A stretch of 64,000 bases of DNA from UKL13-2 sp043773745 (GCA_043773745.1 JAYVEV010000006.1:8806-72805), one strand, 5' to 3'; shown: positions 35,148 through 44,724, counted from the stretch's first letter. Translations and numbers: made by a program. Notes: a model not told the origin generated them from the sequence alone.

Positions 35148-35218
35148 CTAAACTCTAATACTGGCGTGCCCTCTGAGCCAAAAATTCTTCAAGACACCCG
35201 TATTTGCTAGAGTTTTAG
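35148..35218. repeat. Palindromic intergenic repeat, copy C (inside his operon)
   Basis: About 71 bp between CTAAACTCTA (35148-35157) and TAGAGTTTTAG (35208-35218), which are inverted copies with one extra T. GACACCCGT at 35193-35201 corresponds to the right core of copies A and B. It sits between hisB and hisH in an otherwise tight operon. Confidence 0.55.
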
Positions 35219-35223
35219 TTTGA

Positions 35224-35814
35224 TTAAAATGTCCCTTTGGTTGAGGGCAGAATGCCTGCCGCACGCCCATCAACCTCACAGGCCATCCTCAGCGCGCGAC
35301 CAAATGCCTTGAATATCGTCTCAGCCTGATGGTGCGAATTCACGCCGCGAATATTGTCGATATGCACGGTCGCCAACGCATGATTCACAAAGCCTTGGAA
35401 AAACTCGATGAATAGATCGACGTCCAGCTCGCCCACGCGGGCGCGCGTGAAATTCACGTGATAGGACAAACCGGGACGGCCCGATAAATCAACCACCACC
35501 CTCGACAAGGCCTCATCCAACGGCACATACGCGTGGCCGTAACGCACAATGCCCATCTTGTCGCCAAGCGCTTTGGTAAGTGCCTGACCCAGTGTAATAC
35601 CAATGTCTTCCACGGTGTGGTGCGCATCAATATGCAAATCGCCGGTGGCTTTTAACTCAATATCAATCAGGCCGTGGCGGGCGATTTGATCAATCATATG
35701 GTCCAAAAACGGGATGCCCGAATCCAGTTTAGAGATACCCTTGCCATCGAGATTGACGATAGCGCGAATTTGGGTTTCTTTGGTGTTGCGGGTAATGTCT
35801 GCTGTTCTGTTCAT
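35224..35814 (-). CDS. hisB: Imidazoleglycerol-phosphate dehydratase
   Basis: 196 residues, only the dehydratase. Metal-binding HHTVED near residue 70 and HHQAETIFKAFGRAL near 165 are the duplicated His motifs. The N-terminal phosphatase half found in enteric HisB is absent, so another enzyme must dephosphorylate histidinol phosphate. Overlaps hisC by 4 bp. Confidence 0.97.
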   Translation of the reverse strand: MNRTADITRNTKETQIRAIVNLDGKGISKLDSGIPFLDHMIDQIARHGLIDIELKATGDLHIDAHHTVEDIGITLGQALTKALGDKMGIVRYGHAYVPLDEALSRVVVDLSGRPGLSYHVNFTRARVGELDVDLFIEFFQGFVNHALATVHIDNIRGVNSHHQAETIFKAFGRALRMACEVDGRAAGILPSTKGTF

Positions 35815-36887
35815 GATTCAATCGATTCTTTCAATGCGGCAATCATCGCATCATTTTCGGCGGGCGTGCCAACGGTTAAGCGCAGAGTGTTTGCCATCAA
35901 TGGATGTGACTGGCTGGTGTTCTTCACTAGGATTTTACGCGAGAGCAGGTGATTAAAGGTTTTACCTGCATCAAGCAGTCGCACCAGGATAAAGTTCGCT
36001 TCACTGGGGAAGGTTAGGATACCGGCAATTTTGCCCAGCGTTTCTGCCAACCGCGCACGTTCCTGCTTGATCGTGTCGGCCTGAGCTAATAATGCATCAT
36101 AGTGCTCCATCGCAAATGTGGCGGCCGCTTGCGTCAGGCAATTGATGTTGTATGGCAGGCGTAATTTATCAAACTCCTGCAGCCATTCCCGTCGACCCAT
36201 CAATATGCCGAGGCGCACGCCTGCAAGCCCGAGTTTTGAAACGGTGCGCATTAAAACAGCGTTGCGATATTGCGCGATGTCCTGCAAAAATGAGGCGCTA
36301 GAAAACGCAAAGTAGGCTTCATCAATGACCACCAAACCGCCATTTTTCTCCGCGATCGTGATGATGCGATGGATGCTTTCGCGATTAAAACAGTCGCCGG
36401 TGGGATTATTGGGATTGGCAATGAAGGTGATCGCCGGTTTGTTGCGCTCAATAGCGGCAACCATGGCATCGGTGTCGATTGAAAAATCAGACTTCAATGG
36501 CACGCCAATATAGTCAAGCCCACAAAACGTCGCGATCATTTTGAACATCACAAACGCGGGCTCAACCGACAACAAGCTGGCACCGGGTTTGGCGCAAGCC
36601 ATCGCAATAAGCTGAATAATTTCATCCGAGCCATTGCCCAGCAAAATATCCAACTCGGCCGGTACCTTCATGGCATGGCGAATCGCGGTTTTGAGTTCCG
36701 GTGCATCCGCGCTGGGATAACGGTTCAGCGCCGACGTGGCGAGCCTTGCCTGCAGTTCAGCCTGGAGTGCTTCTGGAAACGCATAGGGGTTTTCCATGGC
36801 ATCCAGCTTGATGAAGCCAGAGGCGGGCTGCACATGATAGGCAGATAGGGCCGCAATCTCGTCGCGAATAATATCGTGCGGATTCAT
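35811..36887 (-). CDS. hisC: Histidinol-phosphate aminotransferase
   Basis: 358 residues, class II-type PLP aminotransferase. Typical DAMENPYAFP start, LLGNGSDEIIQL, FIANPNNPTGD, VVIDEAYFAFS and TVSKLGLAGVRLG with the PLP lysine. Converts imidazole acetol phosphate to histidinol phosphate. It lies 6 bp from hisD. It might also serve aromatic amino acids, as some paralogues do. Confidence 0.97.
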   Translation of the reverse strand: MNPHDIIRDEIAALSAYHVQPASGFIKLDAMENPYAFPEALQAELQARLATSALNRYPSADAPELKTAIRHAMKVPAELDILLGNGSDEIIQLIAMACAKPGASLLSVEPAFVMFKMIATFCGLDYIGVPLKSDFSIDTDAMVAAIERNKPAITFIANPNNPTGDCFNRESIHRIITIAEKNGGLVVIDEAYFAFSSASFLQDIAQYRNAVLMRTVSKLGLAGVRLGILMGRREWLQEFDKLRLPYNINCLTQAAATFAMEHYDALLAQADTIKQERARLAETLGKIAGILTFPSEANFILVRLLDAGKTFNHLLSRKILVKNTSQSHPLMANTLRLTVGTPAENDAMIAALKESIES

Positions 36888-36893
36888 CGCAAA

Positions 36894-38192
36894 TTATTTC
36901 AGACGAAAATCAGCTGATTGCGCGTGTGCTTCCAGCCCTTCAGCGCGCGCCAGCGTGGCGGCAACGCGCCCCAGTGTTTGTGAGCCTTCCTGCGAAACAT
37001 GCACGATGCTGGAACGCTTCTGGAAATCATAAACGCCCAGCGGCGAAGAGAAGCGCGAGGTGCGTGAAGTGGGCAGCACATGGTTGGGCCCGGCGCAATA
37101 ATCGCCGATTGATTCAGATGAAAAAATGCCCATAAAAATCGCGCCTGCATGACGAATTTTGGCGAGCAATGCATCAGGATGCTCGACCGATAATTCCAAA
37201 TGCTCGGGCGCGATGCGATTGGAGATCGCGCAGGCTTCGTCCAGATCGCGTACCTGAATGAGCGCGCCACGGTTTGATAACGAAGCGCGAATAATCTCGG
37301 CGCGCGGCATCGTGGCCAGCAGTTTTTCCATGCTGTGCGATACCTGTTCGATATAGGCGGCATCGGGGCACAGCAAAATCGCCTGCGCGATTTCATCATG
37401 CTCAGCCTGAGAAAATAAATCCATCGCCACCCAATCAGGATTTGTCTTACCGTCGGCAATCACCAAAATTTCCGAAGGCCCCGCCATCATATCAATGCCG
37501 ACCTGACCGAACACGAACCTTTTAGCCGCCGCCACATACGCATTACCCGGCCCGACGATTTTATCAACCGCCGGCACCGTCGCCGTACCAAATGCCAACG
37601 CACCAACCGCCTGTGCGCCGCCGATGCGGAATACGCGATCGACACCAGCCAACGCCGCAGCAGCCAATACGGTATCGTTGACCACGCCATCGGGTGTAGG
37701 GGTGACCATGATAAGTTCGGCAACGCCCGCTACTTTGGCCGCTATTGCATTCATGAGGACGGATGACGGATAAGCCGCCTTGCCACCAGGCACATAAAGG
37801 CCGGCGCGATCAATCGCGTTGATCTGCTGGCCCAGAACAGTGCCGTCAGCTTCGGTGTATTGCCACGATGGTTGTAGCTGGTGCTCGTGATAAGTGCGGA
37901 TGCGTGCGGCCGCGGTTTCGAGCGCGGCGCGAACCGGTTTGGGTAAACCATCCAACGCAGTTCTCAGCGTTTTCTGCTCGATCTCCAGAGCGCTAGCCGT
38001 ACTGGGTGTCCAGCGATCAAATCGCGTGGTGTAGTCGAGCAGGGCTTCATCGCTGCGCGCTTTCACGTTCGCCAGAATATCGCGGGCGATGGTTTCGATT
38101 TTGGGGTCCTGCGCGGATTCGAAGGCAAGCAGCCTGCCAAGATCAGCCTCAAATGTGGCGCTGGTTGAGTTGAGTTTTAGTATCGTGAACAT
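36894..38192 (-). CDS. hisD: Histidinol dehydrogenase
   Basis: 432 residues, zinc- and NAD-dependent oxidation of L-histidinol to histidine, the final step. Signature stretch MDLFSQAEHDEIAQAILL and GPSEILVIAD, with active His and Glu in RIAPEHLELS. GPNHVLPTSRTSRFSSPLGVYDF near the C-terminus is invariant. Between it and hisG lie 154 bp of non-coding sequence, with a faint resemblance to the palindromic repeats (AAACACTAGCG at 38208). Confidence 0.97.
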   Translation of the reverse strand: MFTILKLNSTSATFEADLGRLLAFESAQDPKIETIARDILANVKARSDEALLDYTTRFDRWTPSTASALEIEQKTLRTALDGLPKPVRAALETAAARIRTYHEHQLQPSWQYTEADGTVLGQQINAIDRAGLYVPGGKAAYPSSVLMNAIAAKVAGVAELIMVTPTPDGVVNDTVLAAAALAGVDRVFRIGGAQAVGALAFGTATVPAVDKIVGPGNAYVAAAKRFVFGQVGIDMMAGPSEILVIADGKTNPDWVAMDLFSQAEHDEIAQAILLCPDAAYIEQVSHSMEKLLATMPRAEIIRASLSNRGALIQVRDLDEACAISNRIAPEHLELSVEHPDALLAKIRHAGAIFMGIFSSESIGDYCAGPNHVLPTSRTSRFSSPLGVYDFQKRSSIVHVSQEGSQTLGRVAATLARAEGLEAHAQSADFRLK

Positions 38193-38346
38193 AATAAAAT
38201 GACTTAAACACTAGCGTTGGAGCGGGGTTCGGGACCTTTTGCTTCGTGAGCCGCACAAGTAAAGGAGTTTCAGTATTTGCAATACGGGCTTTGCGCGTAA
38301 ACTTTAAATGCCATCTTCAATGCAATCATTACGCATTTTACGACGC

Positions 38347-38982
38347 TCACCTTGCTGCAGCAGAGAAGGCATCAATCATCGGCTGTATCTGCGCGCGTTT
38401 AAGTTTTAGTGCTGCGCGGTTCACAATCAAGCGGCTCGAAATCGGCATCACTTCTTCAACAGCGATGAGCCTATTGGCTTTCAGCGTATTGCCGGTCGAA
38501 ACCAAATCAACGATGGCATCTGCTAATCCAGTCAATGGCGCTAATTCCATGGAGCCATATAGTTTGATGAGATTAACGTGCATACCTTTTTGGGCGAAGT
38601 GCTCTCGTGCTACCTGAACATATTTGGTCGCCACGTTCAGCCGCGCGCCACGCTTTACGGCAGCCGCATAATCAAAATCTTCACGCACCGCCACCATCAT
38701 GCGGCATTTGCCGATATTCAAATCGAGTGGCTGGTAAAGACCCATGCCGTCGGATTCGAGCAGCACATCTTTGCCTGCCACGCCCAAATCAGCAGCACCA
38801 TATTGCACATAAGTCGGCACATCGGAGGCACGCACAATCACCAGCTTTACATCGGCGCGATTGGTGTCAAGAATCAGCTTGCGGGATTTATCGGGATCAT
38901 CAAGAGGTATTATGCCGGCCGCCGTAAGCAGTGGCACGGTGTCATCAAAAATACGCCCCTTGGATAAGGCAATCGTGATCAT
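38347..38982 (-). CDS. hisG: ATP phosphoribosyltransferase, short form
   Basis: 211 residues, catalyses the first step of histidine synthesis. It lacks the C-terminal ACT-like regulatory domain (long form is about 290-300 residues), so it should need HisZ for activity and feedback control; hisZ is not in the window. Motifs: ITIALSKGRIFDDTVPLL, YGAADLGVAGKDVLLE and DLVSTGNTLKANRL. Start and the murA stop share a base. Confidence 0.96.
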   Translation of the reverse strand: MITIALSKGRIFDDTVPLLTAAGIIPLDDPDKSRKLILDTNRADVKLVIVRASDVPTYVQYGAADLGVAGKDVLLESDGMGLYQPLDLNIGKCRMMVAVREDFDYAAAVKRGARLNVATKYVQVAREHFAQKGMHVNLIKLYGSMELAPLTGLADAIVDLVSTGNTLKANRLIAVEEVMPISSRLIVNRAALKLKRAQIQPMIDAFSAAAR

Positions 38983-40241
38983 TAATTAATCCGTTCGATC
39001 TTCGCGCCCAGTGCAGTGAGCTTTTGTTCGATATGGTCGTAGCCGCGGTCGAGGTGATAAATACGGTCAATGATGGTCTCGCCTTCGGCTACCAAGCCGG
39101 CAATCACCAAACAAGCCGACGCGCGCAAATCAGTCGCCATCACCGAGGTGCCGGTGAGTTTTTCAACGCCGTGAACAATCGCGGTATTACCGTCGATGTC
39201 GATTTTCGCGCCCAAGCGCACCAGCTCCTGCACATGCATAAAGCGGTTTTCAAAAATCGTTTCAGTCACCACGCTGGTGCCGGTGGCAATACAGTTGAGG
39301 GCGATAAATTGCGCCTGCATATCAGTCGGAAACGCCGGGTAGGGTGCGGTACGCAGGTTAATGGCGGTGCTGCGTTTATGCATGCTGACGCGAATTTCAT
39401 CTGCGGTCGTGGCGATTTCAACGCCAGCGCCGCGCAATTTTTCAATGACTGCATCAAGCGAGCGCGGTTGGGCGCTAGTGATGCGTACATCGCCACCGAC
39501 CGTTCCCATTGCCGCTACCGCCGCCAAAAATGTGCCGGTCTCAATCCGGTCTGGCATCACGCTGTGGTTTGCACCGTGCAATGCGGACACGCCTTCGACG
39601 GTAATGATGTCGGTGCCATGCCCGCGAATTTTCGCGCCCATTTTGATCAGGCATTCAGCTAGATCCACCACCTCAGGTTCGCACGCAGAATTTTCAAGCG
39701 TGGTTGTGCCGTCAGCCAGACAAGCGGCCATCAACAGATTTTCCGTACCGGTCACCGTGACCGTGTCCATGAAAATACGTGCGCCTTTTAGCTTGGTTGC
39801 TTTAGCGTGAATATAGCCCGCTTCGATGGTGATGGTGGCGCCCATCGCCTCTAAACCTTTGATGTGTAAATCTACCGGCCGTGCGCCAATGGCGCAACCG
39901 CCTGGCAGCGATACCCGCGCTTCACCAAACCGCGCCACTAGTGGGCCGAGCACCAGAATCGAGGCGCGCATGGTTTTGACCAAATCATACGAAGCGACCA
40001 AATTGGTGAGGTTATTTGCGCATAGTATTGCGGCTTCCGGAGCGCGCTCTGCCGTCACACCCATTTCGGCGAGCAGCTTCAACATGGTGTCGATATCGTT
40101 TAGCTGGGGCACATTGCTGAGAACGAGTGGCTCAGCAGTCAATAAGCATGCCGCCAGGATAGGCAGCGCTGCATTTTTGGCGCCCGATATACGGACATCA
40201 CCTTTGAGCGGATAGCCGCCGCGAATTTTTAATTTTTGCAT
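38982..40241 (-). CDS. murA: UDP-N-acetylglucosamine 1-carboxyvinyltransferase
   Basis: 419 residues. First committed step of peptidoglycan synthesis: adds enolpyruvate from PEP to UDP-GlcNAc. Fosfomycin-target Cys116 is in LPGGCAIGARPVD; N-terminal RISGAKNAALPI and the loop ERAPEAAI precede it. It sits between bolA-type and hisG genes, a standard betaproteobacterial arrangement. Confidence 0.98.
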   Translation of the reverse strand: MQKLKIRGGYPLKGDVRISGAKNAALPILAACLLTAEPLVLSNVPQLNDIDTMLKLLAEMGVTAERAPEAAILCANNLTNLVASYDLVKTMRASILVLGPLVARFGEARVSLPGGCAIGARPVDLHIKGLEAMGATITIEAGYIHAKATKLKGARIFMDTVTVTGTENLLMAACLADGTTTLENSACEPEVVDLAECLIKMGAKIRGHGTDIITVEGVSALHGANHSVMPDRIETGTFLAAVAAMGTVGGDVRITSAQPRSLDAVIEKLRGAGVEIATTADEIRVSMHKRSTAINLRTAPYPAFPTDMQAQFIALNCIATGTSVVTETIFENRFMHVQELVRLGAKIDIDGNTAIVHGVEKLTGTSVMATDLRASACLVIAGLVAEGETIIDRIYHLDRGYDHIEQKLTALGAKIERIN

Positions 40242-40269
40242 GGAGAAACCTATGGGTGAATCGAGCGGA

Positions 40270-40515
40270 TTATGGGGTTTGGCGAGCTTGCCATTCGACC
40301 GGCGTTAGAGTTTGCATCGAAAGCGCGTGAATTTCCTCGCGCATACGATCGCCCAACGCGGCATAAACAATTTGGTGGCGCTGAATGCGTGATTTGCCAT
40401 CAAAGGCGTCACAAACGATGACCGCCTGAAAGTGCGCGCCATCCCCTTCTACCGCAAGGTGCGGGCAATCGAGCTTGGCGCGGAGATAACCTTCAATTTG
40501 TTCTGGTGTGACCAC
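40270..40515 (-). CDS. BolA/IbaG-family protein
   Basis: 81 residues, single BolA domain with GDGAHFQAVIVCDAFDGKSRIQRHQIVYAALGDRMREEIHALSM in outline. The residue pattern (His in GAHF, C in VIVCDAF) is typical of the IbaG/YrbA subgroup, which is encoded beside murA. Such proteins cooperate with monothiol glutaredoxins in iron-sulfur handling. Confidence 0.93.
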   Translation of the reverse strand: MVTPEQIEGYLRAKLDCPHLAVEGDGAHFQAVIVCDAFDGKSRIQRHQIVYAALGDRMREEIHALSMQTLTPVEWQARQTP

Positions 40516-40531
40516 GGCATGCTTTCTAAAA

Positions 40532-41287
40532 TTATTGACGTAACTTGTAGCCTGATTTTAACAGGGACAAGGTGACGGCCGAAAGGCAAAAGAATGCGCC
40601 CGCAGTGACGGCTAACGAAAGCCACACCGAAACATCGGATTTACCAAAAAAACCATAACGGAAACCATCAATCATGTAGAAAAATGGATTGAGGTGTGAC
40701 AAGCCCTGCCAAAACTCGGGCAAAGAATGAATCGAATAAAACACGCCCGATAAAAACGTCAGCGGCATGATGATGAAATTCTGGAATGCGGCAATTTGAT
40801 CAAATTTATCAGCCCACAGCCCGGCGATAATGCCCAGTGCTGCCATCATGCCGCTGCCAAGCACGGCAAAGACTACTATCCACAGCAGATTATGTACCGG
40901 TACATGCGCCAGAAAAATGCCGACCGCAAATACACCCAAGCCGACCGCCAGCCCTCGCACCACGGCAGCCAGCACATAAGCACCATAGAAATTCCAGTGG
41001 GTTAGCGGCGGCAATAATATGAACAATATATTGCCGGTTATCTTGGATTGAATCAGTGAAGACGACGTATTGGCAAACGAGTTTTGCAACATGCTCATCA
41101 TCGCCAAGCCCGGGATCAGGAACTGTTCGTAGTTGATGCCGGGAAATGCCGCTGTCGAGCCTGCCATGACGTGGGCGAATATCAGCAGATACAGCATTGC
41201 TGTCAAGACCGGTGCTGCGACTGTCTGAAACGCCACTTTCCAGAATCGCAGCACCTCTTTTTTGAGGAGGGTTTGAAAACCGATCAT
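40532..41287 (-). CDS. ABC-2 type transporter permease (YadH-like)
   Basis: 251 residues, six membrane helices of the ABC-2 family; GFQTLLKKEVLRFWKVAFQTVAAPVLTAMLYL-like start and 'PLTFLSGVFYSIHSLPEFWQGLSHLNPF' ahead of the last helices. Start overlaps the ATPase gene (ATGA). The pair resembles YadGH; the substrate is unknown. It has its place in the mla-murA chromosomal block, so a cell-envelope substrate is plausible by context only. Confidence 0.9.
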   Translation of the reverse strand: MIGFQTLLKKEVLRFWKVAFQTVAAPVLTAMLYLLIFAHVMAGSTAAFPGINYEQFLIPGLAMMSMLQNSFANTSSSLIQSKITGNILFILLPPLTHWNFYGAYVLAAVVRGLAVGLGVFAVGIFLAHVPVHNLLWIVVFAVLGSGMMAALGIIAGLWADKFDQIAAFQNFIIMPLTFLSGVFYSIHSLPEFWQGLSHLNPFFYMIDGFRYGFFGKSDVSVWLSLAVTAGAFFCLSAVTLSLLKSGYKLRQ

Positions 41288-42240
41288 TGGCGCGCACCTT
41301 GCAGCGCCATGTCTGCACCAGCATCGCCCTGATTCATGATTTTAACAAACACGGCTTCGAGCTCCGGCTCGGTGACTTCCAGATTGGTGATGGTGGCGCC
41401 GGCGTTGCGTATGCGTGCCAGCAATGTTTCAACTTCGTTGTAATCATGTATTGAAAAATAGTGCCAGCAATTTTCGTTCTGGCCTTCTTGCTTGGTGCGT
41501 GACGCCAACAATGATGCCGGCAATTCGCACGCCAATTTCACACGCAATACGCGCTCAGAAAATGCATTAAGCAGATGCTCGGTCGTATCCATCGCCACAA
41601 TTTTGCCCAGCTTCATCATGGCGATGCGCGAGCATAGTTGTTGCGCCTCTTCCAAATAATGGGTGGTTAGCAAAATGGTATGACCCTGGGTATTCAACTC
41701 GCGAATAAAGCTCCACAGCGTCTGGCGCAATTCAACATCGACGCCGGCAGTGGGTTCGTCCAGCACGATCACCGGCGGACGGTGCACCAAGGCCTGCGCA
41801 ACCAATACGCGACGCTTCATGCCGCCGGAGAGTTGGCGCATGTTTTTATCGGCTTTGTCCGTCAATGAAAGCTTGGCCAACAATTCATCAATCCATGCGT
41901 CCAGCGCCGCCGTGTGGGCGATGCCGAAATAGCCCGCCTGAAAACGCAAAGTTTCGCGCACCGAAAAAAACGGGTCAAAGACAATTTCCTGCGGAACGAT
42001 GCCCAGCGCGCGGCGCGCGGCACGGTAGTCACTGACCACATCATGCCCCATCACCTTGAGTGTGCCCGCACTGGCGCGCGCGAGTCCGGCTAGCGCTGAA
42101 ATGAGTGTCGTTTTACCGGCACCGTTGGGCCCCAGCAGCGCGAAGAATTCCCCTTCGTTTACGCGCAGGGACACGCCCGCTAGCGCAGTGAACGAACCGT
42201 ATTTTTTTTCGACGTTTTCAACGTCGATGGCGTAGGTCAT
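41284..42240 (-). CDS. ABC transporter ATPase (YadG-like)
   Basis: 318 residues. Walker A GPNGAGKTT, Q-loop QEIVFDPFFSVRETL, signature LSGGMKRRVLVAQALVHRPPVIVLDEPTAGVD (read in parts) with Walker B, and H-loop TTHYLEEAQQ. A C-terminal extension (about 220-318) is rather long, as in YadG-type export ATPases. Works with the downstream permease. Confidence 0.93.
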   Translation of the reverse strand: MTYAIDVENVEKKYGSFTALAGVSLRVNEGEFFALLGPNGAGKTTLISALAGLARASAGTLKVMGHDVVSDYRAARRALGIVPQEIVFDPFFSVRETLRFQAGYFGIAHTAALDAWIDELLAKLSLTDKADKNMRQLSGGMKRRVLVAQALVHRPPVIVLDEPTAGVDVELRQTLWSFIRELNTQGHTILLTTHYLEEAQQLCSRIAMMKLGKIVAMDTTEHLLNAFSERVLRVKLACELPASLLASRTKQEGQNENCWHYFSIHDYNEVETLLARIRNAGATITNLEVTEPELEAVFVKIMNQGDAGADMALQGARQ

Positions 42241-42290
42241 GGGAAGGCACTGCGTTGCCGCAGCGGAAAAACTAAACGGAGGGTGAAGAA

Positions 42291-42671
42291 TTAAACGTCA
42301 GCCGCACTTTGGTTCCGGAGATATTCACTACAGTGCTTATTTTGGTTACTGAAGGGGCAATGAATCAATTCATCAACCCCATATAACTCGGCTAACGATT
42401 CCAGATTGGGCGGCAAATGCACATAGCGAAGCGCCTTGTTAACTTTCTGCGCTTCCCGTCGCCAATGAAGCAGCAGCGCCACACCGGATGAATCGATTTC
42501 AGTTACATCCGTAAAATCAATCGACAGACAGTCCGGCAAGCTGGATTGCGCCGCATAGGCAGCAGTCTCACTCAGCAGACGGGGCATGCTCGCTAAATTG
42601 AGAGCGCCGGCGAGCTTTAGGGTCTCGCCGACGATTGTGCTGCTGTGATTGCTTTGCAAATTTTCAGGCAC
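42291..42671 (-). CDS. mlaB: STAS-domain protein MlaB
   Basis: 126 residues. STAS fold with LSIDFTDVTEIDSSGVALLLHWRREAQK (in parts), the typical Asp-Ser-Ser-Gly loop. In E. coli MlaB binds the MlaF ATPase and stabilises the MlaFEDB complex. Located at the downstream end of mlaFEDC, as expected. Confidence 0.9.
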   Translation of the reverse strand: MPENLQSNHSSTIVGETLKLAGALNLASMPRLLSETAAYAAQSSLPDCLSIDFTDVTEIDSSGVALLLHWRREAQKVNKALRYVHLPPNLESLAELYGVDELIHCPFSNQNKHCSEYLRNQSAADV

Positions 42672-42688
42672 GTTATTCAGTCCGTTAC

Positions 42689-43306
42689 TTACTTCTTGGC
42701 TGCGTTTTTTGAATTGCGCTCAGAAAGCGACTTGATCAGACCATCAATACTGCTGGCTTTGATCTCTGTGTTAAACGAGCTGCGATAGTTGGTCACCAGT
42801 GATACGCCGTCAATCAAAACATCAAAAACTTTCCAGCCATTCGGGGTTTTTTCCATGCTGTAATCGATAGGAATCGGCTGACCGCCCGGCTGAACCACCT
42901 GTGTTTTGACGACTACTTCAGTATCCGCCGCCGCGACTTTCAATGGTTTCACATCAATCGTTTGATTGCGGAATTGGGTCAATGAGGTTGAATAGGTACG
43001 CACTAGCAAAGTCCGGAACTGCTCAGTCAATGCGGCTTTCTGTGCGTCCGAGGCATCACGCCAATTGCGACCAACGGCAAGCTGGGTCATATGCGGAAAG
43101 TTGAAATAGGGCAGCACTTTTTCTTCGGCCAGTTTTTCAATTTTCTTTTGATCACCCGCGACCAGATCTTTGTCGGCTTTCATAGCCGCCAAAATGTCCG
43201 CCGTGTTTTTACGCACGATTTCATCGGGCGCTGTTTGTGCAAATACCGCCGCACTGCCGGTTAAGGCAAATGCCACGCTTGCAACAGTAAAAATTCGCTT
43301 CAACAT
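42689..43306 (-). CDS. mlaC: Periplasmic phospholipid-binding protein MlaC
   Basis: 205 residues with signal peptide (cleavage near AVFAQT). The MlaC/Ttg2D fold has a hydrophobic pocket for phospholipid tails; FPHMTQLAVGRNWRDASDAQKAALTEQFRTLLVRTYSTSL read in parts, and IPIDYSMEKTPNGWKVFDVLIDGVSLVTNYR, are signature. Shuttles lipids between the outer-membrane MlaA-porin complex and MlaFEDB. Confidence 0.95.
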   Translation of the reverse strand: MLKRIFTVASVAFALTGSAAVFAQTAPDEIVRKNTADILAAMKADKDLVAGDQKKIEKLAEEKVLPYFNFPHMTQLAVGRNWRDASDAQKAALTEQFRTLLVRTYSTSLTQFRNQTIDVKPLKVAAADTEVVVKTQVVQPGGQPIPIDYSMEKTPNGWKVFDVLIDGVSLVTNYRSSFNTEIKASSIDGLIKSLSERNSKNAAKK

Positions 43307-43410
43307 GATGATTTACTTTCGGAAAATTAGAAGGATGCAACTGTCGCTATTAACGGGTATCGGCAAGTCGGCGTTTACTAGCCACCCAAACTAAACGGGT
43401 GTGTTAGCGA

Positions 43411-43878
43411 TTACTTCTTCTCTGCGCCCTCGCTGGCCTTGCCGAACATGAATTGACCAATTAGGCGTTCCAGCACGACCGCTGACTGCGTCAGCTTGAT
43501 GACATCACCCGCGACCAGTTTTTTGTCCTCGGCGCCAGCATCAAGCCCGACATACACCTCGCCCAACAAACCGGACGTTAATATCGAGGCGCTGCTGTCT
43601 TTGGGGAAGCTGTAGCGTTTATCCAATGTGAGCGTGGCGATGGCCTGAAATTTTTCATTGTCGAAGTGAATATGGGTGACGCGCCCGATCAGTACGCCAG
43701 CGCTTTTGACCGGCGCTTTGGCCTTTAGACCGCCGATATTTTCAAATCGCGCCTCGACCGCATAGGTATTCTCGACATGATCGCTGCCGATACTAACGCG
43801 CAGCGCCAGCATTAACAGTGCCGCGAACCCCAACAAAATGAAGAGGCCGACCCAAAAATCCATTGTTTTACGTTCCAT
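43411..43878 (-). CDS. mlaD: MCE-domain protein MlaD
   Basis: 155 residues, one N-terminal membrane helix (about 8-28) and a single MCE domain (40-120) with ENIGGLKAKAPVKSAGVLIGRVTHI. It forms the hexameric periplasmic ring of MlaFEDB. The C-terminal tail (VVLERLIGQFMFGKASEGAEKK) is short. The gap to mlaC is 104 bp and contains no mlaA. Confidence 0.96.
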   Translation of the reverse strand: MERKTMDFWVGLFILLGFAALLMLALRVSIGSDHVENTYAVEARFENIGGLKAKAPVKSAGVLIGRVTHIHFDNEKFQAIATLTLDKRYSFPKDSSASILTSGLLGEVYVGLDAGAEDKKLVAGDVIKLTQSAVVLERLIGQFMFGKASEGAEKK

Positions 43879-43923
43879 ACTATTTTCCGTCTTGGTGAGT
43901 ATTATTTAAGGCATCTGAGTAGG

Positions 43924-44724
43924 TTACAAACTGCGCAACATAAACCCGGTAAGTAATAAATCCAGTGCCAGCACGGTTAGCGCTGACGTTACCACTGTTC
44001 GTGTGGTGGCGCGTGAAACGCCTTCGGCAGTCGGTTCTGCATCAAAACCTTCAAAGGTGGCGATCACTGAAATGGCTATACCAAACACAATCGACTTCAC
44101 AATGCCGCTCATGACGTCGTAGCGAAAATCTACCGCTGCCTGCATATTGCTCCAAAACACCCCGGGATCAATACCGACTAACACGGTGCCAACCAAATAA
44201 CCGCCAAAAATACCCATGGCAGAAAATAGAGCAGCCAATAGGGGCATGGAAATAACGCCAGCCCAGAACCGCGGTGCCACCACGCGAGCGATGGGGTCAA
44301 CAGCCATCATGTCCATTGCTTTTAGTTGTTCGGTCGCTTTCATCAGCCCAATTTCCGCAGTGATGGCAGAGCCTGCACGGCTCGCGAATAGGAGGGCCGT
44401 CACAACGGGGCCCAATTCACGCACCAGCGATAGCGCCACTAACACGCCCATCGTTTCTTCGGCGCCATAATGTTGCAGTGTCTCAAAGCCTTGCAAGCCG
44501 AGCACCATGCCGATGAATAATCCTGACACCATGATGATCACCAGCGACATGACGCCTGAAAAATAGATCTCGCGTGTGGTCAATCTGAGGCGGCGAAAGC
44601 TCATACCGGACTGGGTCAGCACCAGCCAGAAAAAACGCGCCATTGCTCCGCCACGCAAAACAGTATCAATGCCGCGAATGCCCAGGTTGCGAATGGCCCG
44701 GCTGAGGTTTTGCATAATCATCAT
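43924..44724 (-). CDS. mlaE: MlaE phospholipid ABC permease
   Basis: 266 residues, about five to six membrane helices. Conserved LGPVVTALLFASRAGSAITAEIGLMKATEQLKAMDMMAVDP is split around the permease elbow; MlaE-family start MQNLSRAIRN. Overlaps mlaF by one base. Transports phospholipids with MlaF. Confidence 0.96.
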   Translation of the reverse strand: MMIMQNLSRAIRNLGIRGIDTVLRGGAMARFFWLVLTQSGMSFRRLRLTTREIYFSGVMSLVIIMVSGLFIGMVLGLQGFETLQHYGAEETMGVLVALSLVRELGPVVTALLFASRAGSAITAEIGLMKATEQLKAMDMMAVDPIARVVAPRFWAGVISMPLLAALFSAMGIFGGYLVGTVLVGIDPGVFWSNMQAAVDFRYDVMSGIVKSIVFGIAISVIATFEGFDAEPTAEGVSRATTRTVVTSALTVLALDLLLTGFMLRSL

